From the NCBI RefSeq assembly GCF_003966225.1, contig NZ_RXNU01000001.1, positions 620,001 through 684,000 of the forward strand: 64,000 nucleotides of DNA, read 5' to 3'. This stretch comes from Shewanella canadensis (GTDB lineage: Bacteria > Pseudomonadota > Gammaproteobacteria > Enterobacterales > Shewanellaceae). Position 1 is the stretch's first letter, and every line of letters starts with the position of its first letter. Positions 1 through 8,657 of this stretch are shown piece after piece. Made by a program: the position numbers and the translations under genes. The notes under the pieces were generated by a model, which did no database searches, had not been told where the DNA came from, and saw only the letters and a list, made by a program, of their open reading frames with translations.

Positions 1-323
1 CCGGAGTTAATATCAATAATTGTCACAGGTAATTTCCTCTGTTCACTCATTGGATGAAGCGTTTCCTGTGTGCGCTTAAACGGCGTGGCGATCAAGCCAC
101 TGAGCCGCGTCTTCTCGAGAGTGGAAAGTAAAGATTTTGCCCTTAACTCGCCTTTTGGGCTAAGACTCGGATCTTTGGAGGTCGATGCTGATTTCTCAGC
201 ATGTCTGACTAAAACGATGATTTTATCAGCCGTTGACGATATAGAGTCTTGAATTTCTTTAGCGTATAACCCGTTAGGGATCAGCGTAATAAGGCCGAGG
301 CACAGAATTAACAGTCTCATCAT
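1..323 (-). CDS. Secreted histidine phosphatase family protein (partial, 3' end missing)
   Basis: The first 107 codons of a protein whose C-terminus lies beyond the left edge. It starts at a double ATG (323 or 320) behind an AAGAGCAAC Shine-Dalgarno-like stretch. Residues 1-22 form a signal peptide (hydrophobic LLILCLGLITLIP, then YAKE), so it is exported. The motif IIVLVRHAEKS is the RHG-type phosphohistidine motif of the phosphoglycerate-mutase-like superfamily (here RHA), and SPKGELRAKSL and ATPFKRTQET continue the usual fold. The substrate cannot be told from this fragment; periplasmic members hydrolyse sugar or other small phosphates. No gene overlaps it on the plus strand. Confidence 0.8.
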   Translation of the reverse strand, partial: MMRLLILCLGLITLIPNGLYAKEIQDSISSTADKIIVLVRHAEKSASTSKDPSLSPKGELRAKSLLSTLEKTRLSGLIATPFKRTQETLHPMSEQRKLPVTIIDINS

Positions 324-462
324 GTTGCTCTTCTTATGTGAGGGGGCTTGTAACGATAGCTAATCGTAGCTCAATAAAACAGAAATTATTATGATTAAAC
401 ACTAAAGTAGATTAAAAAATAGCCGATAATAGTTAAGTGGAAATATCTTTTGAGAGGCTGTA

Positions 463-1047
463 ATGGAAATTCGTAATCATGGCGCAGAGGTGTCACAAGT
501 AGCTCGCAGTAAAACCGATTCGGCAGAGAATCATGGTAAAACCGTGTCTGAAGTTGCCAGAGATAAAACAGCTTATTCGACAAGTAAACAACTGATGAAC
601 ACGGCTATCATTTCGGCTCAGCAGGAAGTCAATCTAAGTTCCGGCGATGAACCTATGATGCTGTTATATCGTGCGGCCATCGAAGCCATCAACGAAGAGT
701 TAGCGCCCACTATGGGAGAGAATGCGCTTCAGAATGCTTATGACAGTGGTGTTGATACTTCGCCGGAAGCGACAGCTGATAGAATTGTTGGGTTCGCGAC
801 TCAATTTTTTACTCTTCATCAGGAACAAAACTCCAATATGGATTTCGATGAACAGCTCAATTCTTTTATGGATATTATCGGCGGAGCTATCGATCAGGGG
901 TTCAGTGAAGCCAAAGATATTCTGACGAGTCTGCAAGTTCTTGAAGGAGATATAGAGTCCGGTGTTGAACAAACTTACTCCTTGGTTCAAGAGGGCTTGG
1001 CGGCATTTAGAGACAGTTTTAGTCGTGGTGATGAGACCGAAATATAA
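463..1047 (+). CDS. DUF5610-like conserved protein
   Basis: A 194-residue acidic, helix-rich protein without signal peptide or membrane segment. The N-terminal third is polar and repetitive: HGAEVSQVARSKT is followed by HGKTVSEVARDKT, an internal duplication of about 18 residues. The rest (EAINEELAP, a run of helices, then FMDIIGGAIDQGFSEAKDIL) resembles the DUF5610 proteins I associate with Shewanella and Vibrio. That family match is from memory, not a search. Function is unknown. It stands alone, ends in a good terminator, and has an AT-rich upstream region with no clear operator. Confidence 0.6.
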   Translation: MEIRNHGAEVSQVARSKTDSAENHGKTVSEVARDKTAYSTSKQLMNTAIISAQQEVNLSSGDEPMMLLYRAAIEAINEELAPTMGENALQNAYDSGVDTSPEATADRIVGFATQFFTLHQEQNSNMDFDEQLNSFMDIIGGAIDQGFSEAKDILTSLQVLEGDIESGVEQTYSLVQEGLAAFRDSFSRGDETEI

Positions 1048-1067
1048 CCCTGTGAACATCTTATTCT

Positions 1068-1090
1068 AAGCCTCATTTGAGGCTTTTTTT
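1068..1090 (+). terminator. Rho-independent terminator after DUF5610 gene
   Basis: The inverted repeat AAGCCTCA/TGAGGCTT with a two-base loop is followed by seven T residues, 20 bases after the stop codon. Confidence 0.85.
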
Positions 1091-1164
1091 ATCTCTTTTA
1101 TTAGCCACAATTTGCCGTTTATGTTAAAGATAAATCATATAAGATTTGTGAATGGGAGCTTTGA

Positions 1165-1914
1165 ATGTGGATTGAGGGTGAAATCATTGAACGAATCGAT
1201 TGGAATGACAAGCTGTTTTCATTAAAAATTAAAGCCGATATTGAGCCTTTTATTGCGGGTCAATTTATTAAGCTAAGCCAGATCATCGATGAAAAAAGAA
1301 TTGGTAGGGCCTATTCTATTGTTAATGCGCCTGACAGTGATTTTATTGAGGTGCTTGCAGTTTCGGTTGCCGATGGGCAACTATCTCCCAATCTGCAAAA
1401 ACTTAACGTCGGCGATGTTATAGATGTGTCGACAAAAGCCACAGGGTTTATGACCTTAGATGAGATACCCGTCTCCTCTTCAGAGGAAAAGCAGCTCTGG
1501 TTAATGGCAACCGGCACCGCAGTTGGCCCCTTTATTTCAATGCTAGACACCCTCGAACCTTGGTCGAGATTCGAAAAGGTTATTTTAGTGTACGGTGTCA
1601 GAGAGGCAAAAGATTTAGCTTATCTTGATAAGTTAGAGCAGATGAAGCTGCAATACCCTGAGCAATTCAAGTTGGTGCTCTCCGTCACGCGCGAGAACTA
1701 TCCTGGTTCGATGAGCTGCCGAATTCCGGCAGGTTTACAATCCGGAGAAATTGAAGGAAATGTCGGCATTAGTATTAGCCCGGAAAAATCTCAAGTCATG
1801 CTGTGCGGTAACCCTGAGATGATCCGCGATGCGAATAATATCCTTTTAGAGAGGGGGCTAACTAAGAATCTTCGTCGTGCACCTGGTCAAATAACTCAGG
1901 AGAAATACTGGTAA
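1165..1914 (+). CDS. fpr: Ferredoxin--NADP(+) reductase
   Basis: A 249-residue FAD enzyme that passes electrons between NADPH and ferredoxin or flavodoxin in the cytoplasm. The N-terminal FAD-binding barrel holds RAYSIVNAP (the RxYS flavin motif). The NADP domain holds LMATGTAVGPF (dinucleotide loop), VYGVRE, and MLCGNPEMIRD. The C-terminus ends in EKYW, an aromatic end as expected for bacterial subclass I Fpr. Length matches E. coli Fpr (248). GGGAG lies about seven bases before the ATG. It stands alone between two terminated or spaced genes; a GST-like gene follows after 68 bp and may be cotranscribed. Confidence 0.93.
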   Translation: MWIEGEIIERIDWNDKLFSLKIKADIEPFIAGQFIKLSQIIDEKRIGRAYSIVNAPDSDFIEVLAVSVADGQLSPNLQKLNVGDVIDVSTKATGFMTLDEIPVSSSEEKQLWLMATGTAVGPFISMLDTLEPWSRFEKVILVYGVREAKDLAYLDKLEQMKLQYPEQFKLVLSVTRENYPGSMSCRIPAGLQSGEIEGNVGISISPEKSQVMLCGNPEMIRDANNILLERGLTKNLRRAPGQITQEKYW

Positions 1915-1982
1915 GCGACAGCTTGAGTGCTTTTCAGCATGATCATTTTTACTTGCAACTCTCGGCTCAAAGGATTGATTAA

Positions 1983-2576
1983 ATGAAACTCTTCTATTCA
2001 GATGCTTCTCCCTATGCTCGTTGTGTTCGGGTTGTTATTCGCTATCTTGAAATTGACGGTATCGATGAGTTAAAAACAGATCCCTTCGATAATAGTGAGG
2101 CATTGCTTCAAGCCAATCCTCTGGGGAAGATCCCCTGTCTTCAGCTCAATGATGGCTCAGCCATTTATGACAGTGAGGTGATATTACGCTTCTTTGATTT
2201 TGAATTTGGCAGGAGCCAATTGTTTGGAGCGGGTGTTCATGATTGGAGAAACGAAAGCCACTTTTCATTAATCAAAGGAATGTTAGACAGCGCCGTGGCA
2301 TTAAGACAGGAGCTGATGCGAGAGGAGGGAAAGCGGTCCCTATTTTGGGCGGCAAGACATGAACAGGCCCTGTTTAGAGGACTGAAACAACTAGAGCGTT
2401 CTGGTGTGATATCAAGACCTCGTCTGGTTATTCAGCAGATCAGTTTAGCCTGTTTATTGGAGTATTTGGATTTCAGGCATCCCGATATTAGTTGGCGAAA
2501 GCTTGCGCCCGCGATCTCCAGCTGGCTTTCGGACTTTGAAACCGAACCTGCGATGCTCAGTACCAGACCCAGTTGA
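1983..2576 (+). CDS. Glutathione S-transferase family protein
   Basis: A 197-residue protein with the thioredoxin-like GST N-terminal domain: KLFYSDASPYARCVRVVIRYL, then NPLGKIPCLQLNDGSAIYDSEVILRFFD, where NPLGKIP carries the cis-proline and DSE is the glutathione gamma-glutamyl contact. The helical C-terminal domain follows (residues about 85-190) and is less conserved. The SPYARC segment suggests a Ser or Cys N-terminal active site. The enzyme is probably cytosolic; substrate is unknown. GGATTG lies just before the ATG. It follows fpr by 68 bp on the same strand, which would suit an oxidative-stress pairing, but that is inference. Confidence 0.85.
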   Translation: MKLFYSDASPYARCVRVVIRYLEIDGIDELKTDPFDNSEALLQANPLGKIPCLQLNDGSAIYDSEVILRFFDFEFGRSQLFGAGVHDWRNESHFSLIKGMLDSAVALRQELMREEGKRSLFWAARHEQALFRGLKQLERSGVISRPRLVIQQISLACLLEYLDFRHPDISWRKLAPAISSWLSDFETEPAMLSTRPS

Positions 2577-2744
2577 GACAAGCCTGCAATATAGTTGACT
2601 ATCCATTGTACCTCCTATGAATCTTGGTTTAACGCTGAAGTTAGGCCCAGTTTTCTGCGCTATGTTAGGAGAACCGCTACCAAGTTAACATTTCTTTCGA
2701 TACTGCTTGCTCATTTGTGATGGATTTATTACCCTTGTTGCGAT

Positions 2745-2763
2745 TGATAATTGTTATCATTAC
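2745..2763 (+). promoter_or_regulatory. Fur-box-like site upstream of fbpA
   Basis: TGATAATTGTTATCATTAC closely follows the Fur consensus GATAATGATAATCATTATC and sits 36 bases before the fbpA start codon, where binding would block the promoter. The product is a ferric-iron binding protein, so iron-dependent repression by Fur is the natural reading. Confidence 0.75.
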
Positions 2764-2798
2764 TTGATTGCTGACAGTGTTGTGAGGGAGATGTGTAA

Positions 2799-3806
2799 AT
2801 GAAGATCGCAAGAAGTTTGTCCATATTAGGCTTGGTTTGCTTAGCGTCTGCGGCTAATGCGGCTGAAAAGCTAACTGTGTATTCATATCGACAAGCATTT
2901 TTGATTGACCCTATTTTGGAAAATTTCACCAAAGAAACGGGTATCGATGTCGAGGTTGTTTTTTCCAAGAAGGGCATTGCGGAGCGCATGGTACGTGAAG
3001 GGAGACTGTCGCCTGCCGATATCGTACTGACATCCGATTTTTCGCGACTGATGGATTTAGTGGACAAAGAGTTAGTGGTTCCCGTACCGAGTGAGGTGCT
3101 AAAGACTAATATTCCCGCGAGTTTTCGCTCCCCTGATGATAACTGGTACTCGCTGACGATGAGAGTTCGAAATGTATATTCTTCGAAGGAGAGAGTGGGG
3201 AAACTCGCCATAGATTATGAGGACCTTGCCGACCCTAAATACAGGGGCAAGATCTGTACCCGAAGCGGAAAGCATCCATACAATATCTCTCTGGTTGCCT
3301 CGATGATTGCTCACCACGGTGAAGCCGAAACGAGAAGCTGGTTAGAGGGGGTAAAAGCCAATTTAGCTCGTAAACCTCAGGGCAATGACCGCGGTCAGGT
3401 TAAAGCAGTTAAAGAGGGCTTGTGTGATATCGCCCTAGGTAATAGCTATTATCTGGGGAAAATGCTTCAAGATCCAAAACAGGTACCCTGGGCCGAGGCC
3501 GTTGAGATTAACTTTCCTAACCAGAATAATCGAGGCTCGCACATCAATGTTTCGGGAATGGCATTAGCTAAATATGCACCGAACAAAGATAACGCCATCA
3601 AATTAATGGAGTACCTCTCTGGTGATGAGGCGCAACAAGCCTATGCTGAAGTTAACATGGAGTATCCCGTTAAAGCGGATGTTAAACCGTCTAAGTTAGT
3701 CGCATCATGGGGCGAGTTTAAAGCCGATAACCTACCTATCTTCAAACTTGCCGAGTATCACCAGGCTGCGGTGAAGCTGTTAGATCGGGTTAAATTTGAT
3801 CTGTAA
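2799..3806 (+). CDS. fbpA: Fe(3+) ABC transporter, periplasmic substrate-binding protein
   Basis: A 335-residue periplasmic ferric-iron binding protein. Residues 1-22 are a signal peptide ending ANAAEK. The mature N-terminus LTVYSYRQAFLIDPIL and the paired tyrosines in LGNSYYLGK are the iron ligands expected in the FbpA/FutA family; RSGKHPYN and NNRGSHINVSG are further conserved stretches. It binds Fe(III) and delivers it to the FbpB permease. A Fur-box-like site precedes it and a terminator follows, so it may be made in excess over the membrane parts, as is common for binding proteins. The permease and ATPase follow on the same strand. Confidence 0.93.
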   Translation: MKIARSLSILGLVCLASAANAAEKLTVYSYRQAFLIDPILENFTKETGIDVEVVFSKKGIAERMVREGRLSPADIVLTSDFSRLMDLVDKELVVPVPSEVLKTNIPASFRSPDDNWYSLTMRVRNVYSSKERVGKLAIDYEDLADPKYRGKICTRSGKHPYNISLVASMIAHHGEAETRSWLEGVKANLARKPQGNDRGQVKAVKEGLCDIALGNSYYLGKMLQDPKQVPWAEAVEINFPNQNNRGSHINVSGMALAKYAPNKDNAIKLMEYLSGDEAQQAYAEVNMEYPVKADVKPSKLVASWGEFKADNLPIFKLAEYHQAAVKLLDRVKFDL

Positions 3807-3830
3807 TCATCCGTTTTTTTAATTCAATTT

Positions 3831-3856
3831 AGCCTTCCGTTGGGAGGCTTTTTATT
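3831..3856 (+). terminator. Terminator between fbpA and fbpB
   Basis: AGCCTTCC-GTT-GGGAGGCT (one G-T pair) followed by TTTTTATTTTG, 25 bases after the fbpA stop. Confidence 0.8.
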
Positions 3857-3880
3857 TTGTGAGTGTTTTTCACTCTTTTA

Positions 3881-3899
3881 GAATTATAATCATTCTTAT
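3881..3899 (+). promoter_or_regulatory. Second Fur-box-like site, upstream of fbpB
   Basis: GAATTATAATCATTCTTAT keeps most of the Fur consensus (ATAATCATT core). It lies 135 bases before fbpB and after the fbpA terminator, suggesting that the permease-ATPase pair has its own iron-controlled promoter. Two related TAGTGGATAA/CAGTGGATAA stretches follow at about 3920-3955. Confidence 0.5.
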
Positions 3900-4034
3900 T
3901 TAAGTTTGAGTTTAGGTTTATAGTGGATAATTGAACTATAAATTACAGTGGATAAATCTTTCATCAATGCGCCTTGAATTGAAATGTCTGAGTGGCTCTG
4001 AATTGATAACATATTTAATGAAATTGGTATCCTC

Positions 4035-5675
4035 ATGATCTTAGGTTTATCCAGAAGCTGGTCTTTTCTCGGTTATCTGATCGCAGCAATCATCACACTA
4101 CCACTCGTTGCTATTATCACTCAGGCACTGGTGCCTGATGAAGCCGTTTTTGCGCACCTTCTCGAGACTGTGCTGCCTACCTATGTTGCAAATACTCTGT
4201 TATTGATGTTTTGGGTTGGCTTGGGAGCGCTCATCATCGCAATTCCCGCAGCCTGGCTAGTGGCTAAGTGTCGTTTCCCCGGAAGAAGAGTATTTCAATG
4301 GGCACTGTTACTTCCATTGGCGATGCCGGCTTATGTGGTGGCCTATGTTTATACCGACCTGCTCGATTATGCGGGACCGCTGCAAAAACTATTGCGTGAA
4401 CTGTTTGTCTGGCAGTCGCCACAAGATTACTATTTTCCCGAGGTGAGGAGCTTAGGTGGAGCATCCTTGATGCTTTCACTGGTCCTGTTTCCCTACATCT
4501 ATCTGCTCGCACGAACCACGTTTATGGAGCAATCTTCAAGCCTGCAGCACGCCGCTCGCGTCATGGGTTGTGGACCATGGCAGAGTTTTTGGCATCTGAG
4601 CCTCCCAATGGCGAGGCCTGCCCTAGCCGTCGGTGTCGCACTCGTGGCGATGGAAACCGCAGCAGACTTTGCAACTGTGAGTTATTTTGCCGTGCCCACC
4701 TTGACCACTGCCGTGTATGACACTTGGCTTGAATATGGCAGCTTATCTGCCGCCGCCAAGCTCTCAGCCATCATGTTGCTTGTGGTTTTCTCTATGATAG
4801 GTTTCGAGCGATTTGCACGCAGAAAGCAACAACTTTTTCAAAAACAAACGGGCGTTAATCAAGTTGAGCTATATGAGCTTAAAGGGATGAAGGCAAGGTT
4901 AGCCAGCGGCTATTGTAGTGCATTACTTTTCTTCTCATTTCTGCTGCCATTTATTATCTTGCTTCAATATGCGTGGGAGTATTTCGATCAGAGCTGGAGT
5001 AGTGCCTTCTGGGAATATAGTCTGAATAGCCTATATATCGCTGCGATCGTTAGTGTCATTGCTGTTTTCATCGGTGTGATCTTGATGTTTATTCGTCGAA
5101 TAAGCCCAAGGAGAGCCGATCTGCTGCCTTCGCGTTTTGCGTCGACGGGATATGCGCTACCGGGAACGGTTCTGGCTATTGGCATTTTAGTGCCGCTGAC
5201 CTATCTCGATTTCGCGGTGAACGATCTCTATGAGTATCTGGGTCATCGAGGCCCGGGTTTAATATTTACCGGTAGTGTATTTGTGCTCATCTTCGCTTTT
5301 TGTATCCGGTTCTCCGCTATCGCCATCGGTAGTGTCGAAAGTAGTTATAAGCGCATCTCGCCATCTCTGGATATGGCTGCTATCACCATGGGCTTAAAAC
5401 CTAAGGCGCTATTATGGCGGGTTCACCTCCCCTTGTTGAGACGGGGCATATTCGCCGGGTTATTGCTGGTGTTTATTGAATGTATGAAAGAGTTACCCGC
5501 AGCCTTGCTTCTCAGGCCAGTCGGTTTTGAAAATCTGGCGACCTATGTTTTTCAATTTGTTTCAGATGAACAGCTGGAACATGGTGCATTGGCCGCAATT
5601 GTGATTGTATTGGTGGGCTTAGTCCCACTTATCTATCTTAACCACTCTTTGGAACAAGAAAGCGAATCGACCTAA
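4035..5675 (+). CDS. fbpB: Fe(3+) ABC transporter, fused two-domain permease
   Basis: A 546-residue inner-membrane protein with about twelve transmembrane segments in two homologous halves. Each half has an EAA-type coupling loop: MEQSSSLQHAARVMGCGPWQSF near residue 175 and SPSLDMAAITMGLKPKALLWR near residue 450, both with the conserved glycine that docks on the ATPase. This fused arrangement is typical of FbpB/SfuB iron permeases. The ATG lacks a strong Shine-Dalgarno sequence. The ATPase gene follows after 85 bp. Together with fbpA and fbpC it forms a periplasm-to-cytoplasm ferric-iron importer. Confidence 0.93.
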   Translation: MILGLSRSWSFLGYLIAAIITLPLVAIITQALVPDEAVFAHLLETVLPTYVANTLLLMFWVGLGALIIAIPAAWLVAKCRFPGRRVFQWALLLPLAMPAYVVAYVYTDLLDYAGPLQKLLRELFVWQSPQDYYFPEVRSLGGASLMLSLVLFPYIYLLARTTFMEQSSSLQHAARVMGCGPWQSFWHLSLPMARPALAVGVALVAMETAADFATVSYFAVPTLTTAVYDTWLEYGSLSAAAKLSAIMLLVVFSMIGFERFARRKQQLFQKQTGVNQVELYELKGMKARLASGYCSALLFFSFLLPFIILLQYAWEYFDQSWSSAFWEYSLNSLYIAAIVSVIAVFIGVILMFIRRISPRRADLLPSRFASTGYALPGTVLAIGILVPLTYLDFAVNDLYEYLGHRGPGLIFTGSVFVLIFAFCIRFSAIAIGSVESSYKRISPSLDMAAITMGLKPKALLWRVHLPLLRRGIFAGLLLVFIECMKELPAALLLRPVGFENLATYVFQFVSDEQLEHGALAAIVIVLVGLVPLIYLNHSLEQESEST

Positions 5676-5760
5676 TTAGTCGGTTTACGGGGGGCGTTGT
5701 GATTTTGTTTTGTGACCCCAATAAATTCATCTTAACGGCTCTTTGGGTAAGTAAACGAAT

Positions 5761-6789
5761 ATGTCGACATTAAGTATTAAAGGTGTTCATAGCCATTATC
5801 AGGGGCAGCAGGTCTTAAGAGGCTTGGATTTAACTCTGGCAAAGGGGGAGATTGCCGCGCTTCTCGGGCCCAGCGGTTGTGGTAAAACAACCTTGCTAAG
5901 GGCGATTGCGGGTCTGCAACCTATCACAGAGGGGGAGATCTGTATTAATGGTCAAATATTATCCGGCCCCGACCGGTTTGAGCCAAGTGAGCGGCGTGGT
6001 ATAGGCATGATCTTTCAGGATTATGCGTTATTTCCACACCTGAATGTCGCTGACAACATTTTATTCGGTGTTAAAGATGCAACCAAAGAGCAGAGGAAAG
6101 CCAGGCTCGATGAGATGCTTGCCCTGGTCAAACTCGATGGGCTGTCAGAGCGATTTCCCCATGAACTTTCCGGCGGTCAGCAACAGCGTGTTTCTATCGC
6201 CAGATCCTTAGCCTATGAGCCCGAATTATTACTACTCGATGAACCATTTTCAAATATCGATGCTAAGGTTCGAGGCGAGATGATGCTGGAGATACGGGCA
6301 ATATTGAAACAACGCAATGTCAGTGCCGTCTTTGTGACCCACAGTAAAGATGAAGCTTTTGTTTTTGCCGACAAACTGGCGCTTTTCAAAGATGGTTATA
6401 TTGTTCAGTACGGCACCGCCGAAGAGCTGTATACCTCCCCTAAGGACAGATATGTGGCCGACTTCTTAGGCAGTGGTAACTACATACCCGCATCGGTTAC
6501 CGATGCCTTCAGCGTCGAGACTCCTCTGGGGAAATTAGTCAGTACCCGTGCTTTATCCCAACCCGTGAGTTATCACGGAGAGATATTATTAAGACCCCAG
6601 CAGCTTGAAATAACCGCCGATGAGGAGGGGGCTGGAGTCATAGTTGAGCGGCGTTTCTTGGGTAATGTTTGCCATTATCAGGTTCAGATTGCTCAGCAGT
6701 TTTATGAGGTTAAGAGTCAATTCAGTCAATTGGCGCCAGGTCAGAAAGTGGACCTTCATGCACAGCCACATTCTTTAGTCGTATTCTGA
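5761..6789 (+). CDS. fbpC: Fe(3+) ABC transporter, ATP-binding protein
   Basis: A 342-residue cytoplasmic ATPase. It has Walker A GPSGCGKTT, Q-loop MIFQDYALFPH, signature LSGGQQQR, Walker B LLLLDEP, D-loop SNID and H-loop VTHSK in order over residues 35-200. The C-terminal 100 residues form the TOBE-type regulatory domain (LLRPQQLEITADE, VERRFLGNVCHYQV) found in FbpC and other importers for iron, sulfate and polyamines. It powers FbpB. It lies 85 bp after fbpB and 48 bp before ggt, so ggt may be read through from the same transcript. Confidence 0.93.
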   Translation: MSTLSIKGVHSHYQGQQVLRGLDLTLAKGEIAALLGPSGCGKTTLLRAIAGLQPITEGEICINGQILSGPDRFEPSERRGIGMIFQDYALFPHLNVADNILFGVKDATKEQRKARLDEMLALVKLDGLSERFPHELSGGQQQRVSIARSLAYEPELLLLDEPFSNIDAKVRGEMMLEIRAILKQRNVSAVFVTHSKDEAFVFADKLALFKDGYIVQYGTAEELYTSPKDRYVADFLGSGNYIPASVTDAFSVETPLGKLVSTRALSQPVSYHGEILLRPQQLEITADEEGAGVIVERRFLGNVCHYQVQIAQQFYEVKSQFSQLAPGQKVDLHAQPHSLVVF

Positions 6790-6837
6790 GTTAATTTACT
6801 TCCCCGCGTGTTAGCTTAGTAAGCTACCGGAGGGGTT

Positions 6838-8529
6838 ATGCTTAAAAAATTAATAATTACTGCTGCCTTTTTTTCTATGGGAGTGTGCGCCATGGATAGA
6901 GTCACAGGCGAGTCATTCGCCACACGTTCAGAGGTCTACGCCACTAATGGCATGGCGGCGACAAGTCAGCCATTAGCCACACAGGTAGCGCTCGATATTC
7001 TTAAGCTAGGTGGCAGCGCCGTCGATGCTGCCATTGCCGCCAATGCTATGCTCGGGCTCGTCGAACCTACAGGCGCTGGGATCGGTGGCGATCTGTTTGC
7101 CATTGTCTGGAGCGCTAAAGATAAGCGCCTCTATGGACTCAACGCCTCGGGTAGAAGCCCCAAGAGTCTTACTTTAGATAAAATACAAGCCTTAGGATTC
7201 GACTACCTTCCACCTTATGGGCCTATTCCTGTCTCTGTTCCCGGCGCTGTCGACGGCTGGTTTGAGCTGCATAAGAGGTTTGGCAAGTTAGATATGACAG
7301 TAAATTTAGCGCCCGCAATCGACTACGCCCGTAAAGGCTTTCCAGTCTCTGAATTAATTGCTTATTACTTAGCGCGTAGCGCCACAAAGTTGGCCATATT
7401 CCCCGGGTTTAAAGAGACCTATATGCCAAGCGGGGCCATGCCGGAAGTCGGGGAGATTTTTAAGAATCCGGCACTAGCATCAACCTACGAGAAAATAGCG
7501 GAGCAGGGGAGGGATGCTTTTTATAAAGGAGATATTGCCAGGACTATTGCCAGCTATATCAAAGCGCAGGGAGGTTACCTCTCATACGATGATTTAAGCG
7601 AACACTCCAGTGAATGGGTTGAACCCGTTTCGGTCAATTATCGTGGCTATGATGTTTGGGAGCTACCACCCAATGGTCAGGGAATTGCCGCGCTGCAGAT
7701 CCTCAAAACTCTGGAGCCCTTTGATCTAAAAGGGATGGGGCAAGATAGTGCCGACTATGTACATCATTTCGTTGAGGCCAAAAAGCTGGCCTTTGCCGAT
7801 CGAGCAAAATTTTATGCCGATATGGCGTTCAATACTATTCCGGTTTCTGAGCTTCTGAGCGAAAAATACAATTATCAGCGCTCAACATTAATTAATGCTA
7901 ACAGAGCCGCTAAGCGTGTCGATGCCGGTCATCCGGCATTGCAGCATGGTGATACGGTGTACCTGACTACCGCCGATGGGGAGGGCAACATGGTTTCTCT
8001 TATTCAGAGTAATTATCGCGGTATGGGTTCAGGGATGACGCCACCCGGTTTAGGATTTGTTCTGCAGGATCGTGGTCAACTGTTCGATCTGAAGCCGGGG
8101 CGCTTCAATAGCTACGCCCCGGGTAAGAGGCCATTTCATACCATCATTCCGGCATTTGTGACTAAAGACAATAAACCCTGGTTGAGTTTTGGGGTCATGG
8201 GAGGGGCTACTCAGCCGCAGATGCACGCCCAAGTTTTAATCAATCTGCTCGATTTTGATATGAATTTGCAGGAAGCGGGAGACGCGCCTAGAATTCTGCA
8301 TACCGGCTCGTCTCAGCCTACGGGAGAGCAGATGTTAGATGGTGGATATATCAGCTTAGAGTCAGGCTTTGATATGAAGGTACGCAGAGAACTGCAGAAG
8401 AAAGGGCATGTTATTCGCGATAGTCTGGGTGCCTTTGGTGGATATCAAGCCATTTCGATAAATACTGAAACAGGTGTTTATCGAGGGGCATCTGAGAGTC
8501 GGAAAGATGGCCAAGCGGCAGGATATTAG
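6838..8529 (+). CDS. ggt: Gamma-glutamyltransferase (gamma-glutamyltranspeptidase)
   Basis: A 563-residue precursor of the Ntn-hydrolase that cleaves and transfers the gamma-glutamyl group of glutathione. Residues 1-18 are a signal peptide ending GVCA, so it acts in the periplasm. The new N-terminal nucleophile after self-cleavage is predicted to be Thr373 in HGDTVYLTTADGEGN. Other family marks are GGSAVDAAIAANAMLGLVEP, GAGIGGDLFAIVW and GGYQAIS near the end. A strong CCGGAGGGG Shine-Dalgarno sequence precedes the ATG, next to a TAGCTTAGTAAGCTA palindrome (6811-6825). It follows fbpC and precedes the Dyp peroxidase, an order I recall from S. oneidensis. Confidence 0.93.
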   Translation: MLKKLIITAAFFSMGVCAMDRVTGESFATRSEVYATNGMAATSQPLATQVALDILKLGGSAVDAAIAANAMLGLVEPTGAGIGGDLFAIVWSAKDKRLYGLNASGRSPKSLTLDKIQALGFDYLPPYGPIPVSVPGAVDGWFELHKRFGKLDMTVNLAPAIDYARKGFPVSELIAYYLARSATKLAIFPGFKETYMPSGAMPEVGEIFKNPALASTYEKIAEQGRDAFYKGDIARTIASYIKAQGGYLSYDDLSEHSSEWVEPVSVNYRGYDVWELPPNGQGIAALQILKTLEPFDLKGMGQDSADYVHHFVEAKKLAFADRAKFYADMAFNTIPVSELLSEKYNYQRSTLINANRAAKRVDAGHPALQHGDTVYLTTADGEGNMVSLIQSNYRGMGSGMTPPGLGFVLQDRGQLFDLKPGRFNSYAPGKRPFHTIIPAFVTKDNKPWLSFGVMGGATQPQMHAQVLINLLDFDMNLQEAGDAPRILHTGSSQPTGEQMLDGGYISLESGFDMKVRRELQKKGHVIRDSLGAFGGYQAISINTETGVYRGASESRKDGQAAGY

Positions 8530-8535
8530 TTTTTA

Positions 8536-8649
8536 ATGTTTCATATTGATTTAACTGGTTCAAATAAAATGTTATTTGTGCGTCAGTTAATACCATTATT
8601 ATCTAAAGTTATGGATAATGATGCCGAATATGAATTAGTGAAAAGGTAA
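8536..8649 (+). CDS. Possible 37-codon small ORF between ggt and Dyp peroxidase
   Basis: An open frame from ATG 8536 to TAA 8647 encodes a 37-residue peptide that starts MFHIDLTGSNKMLFVRQL and ends YELVKR. It fills almost the whole gap between ggt and the peroxidase and ends 8 bases before the peroxidase ATG, as a real operon member would. Composition looks protein-like, but there is no convincing ribosome site (AGGA is 14 bases away) and I recognise no family. It could be a leader peptide, a remnant, or chance. A dyad at 8594-8623 lies inside it. Confidence 0.3.
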   Translation: MFHIDLTGSNKMLFVRQLIPLLSKVMDNDAEYELVKR

Positions 8650-8657
8650 TTACAGAG

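Noticed and set aside
70..252. 60-codon ORF on the plus strand at the left edge
   Set aside because: It is the antisense shadow of the histidine phosphatase, whose RHA motif is clear on the minus strand.
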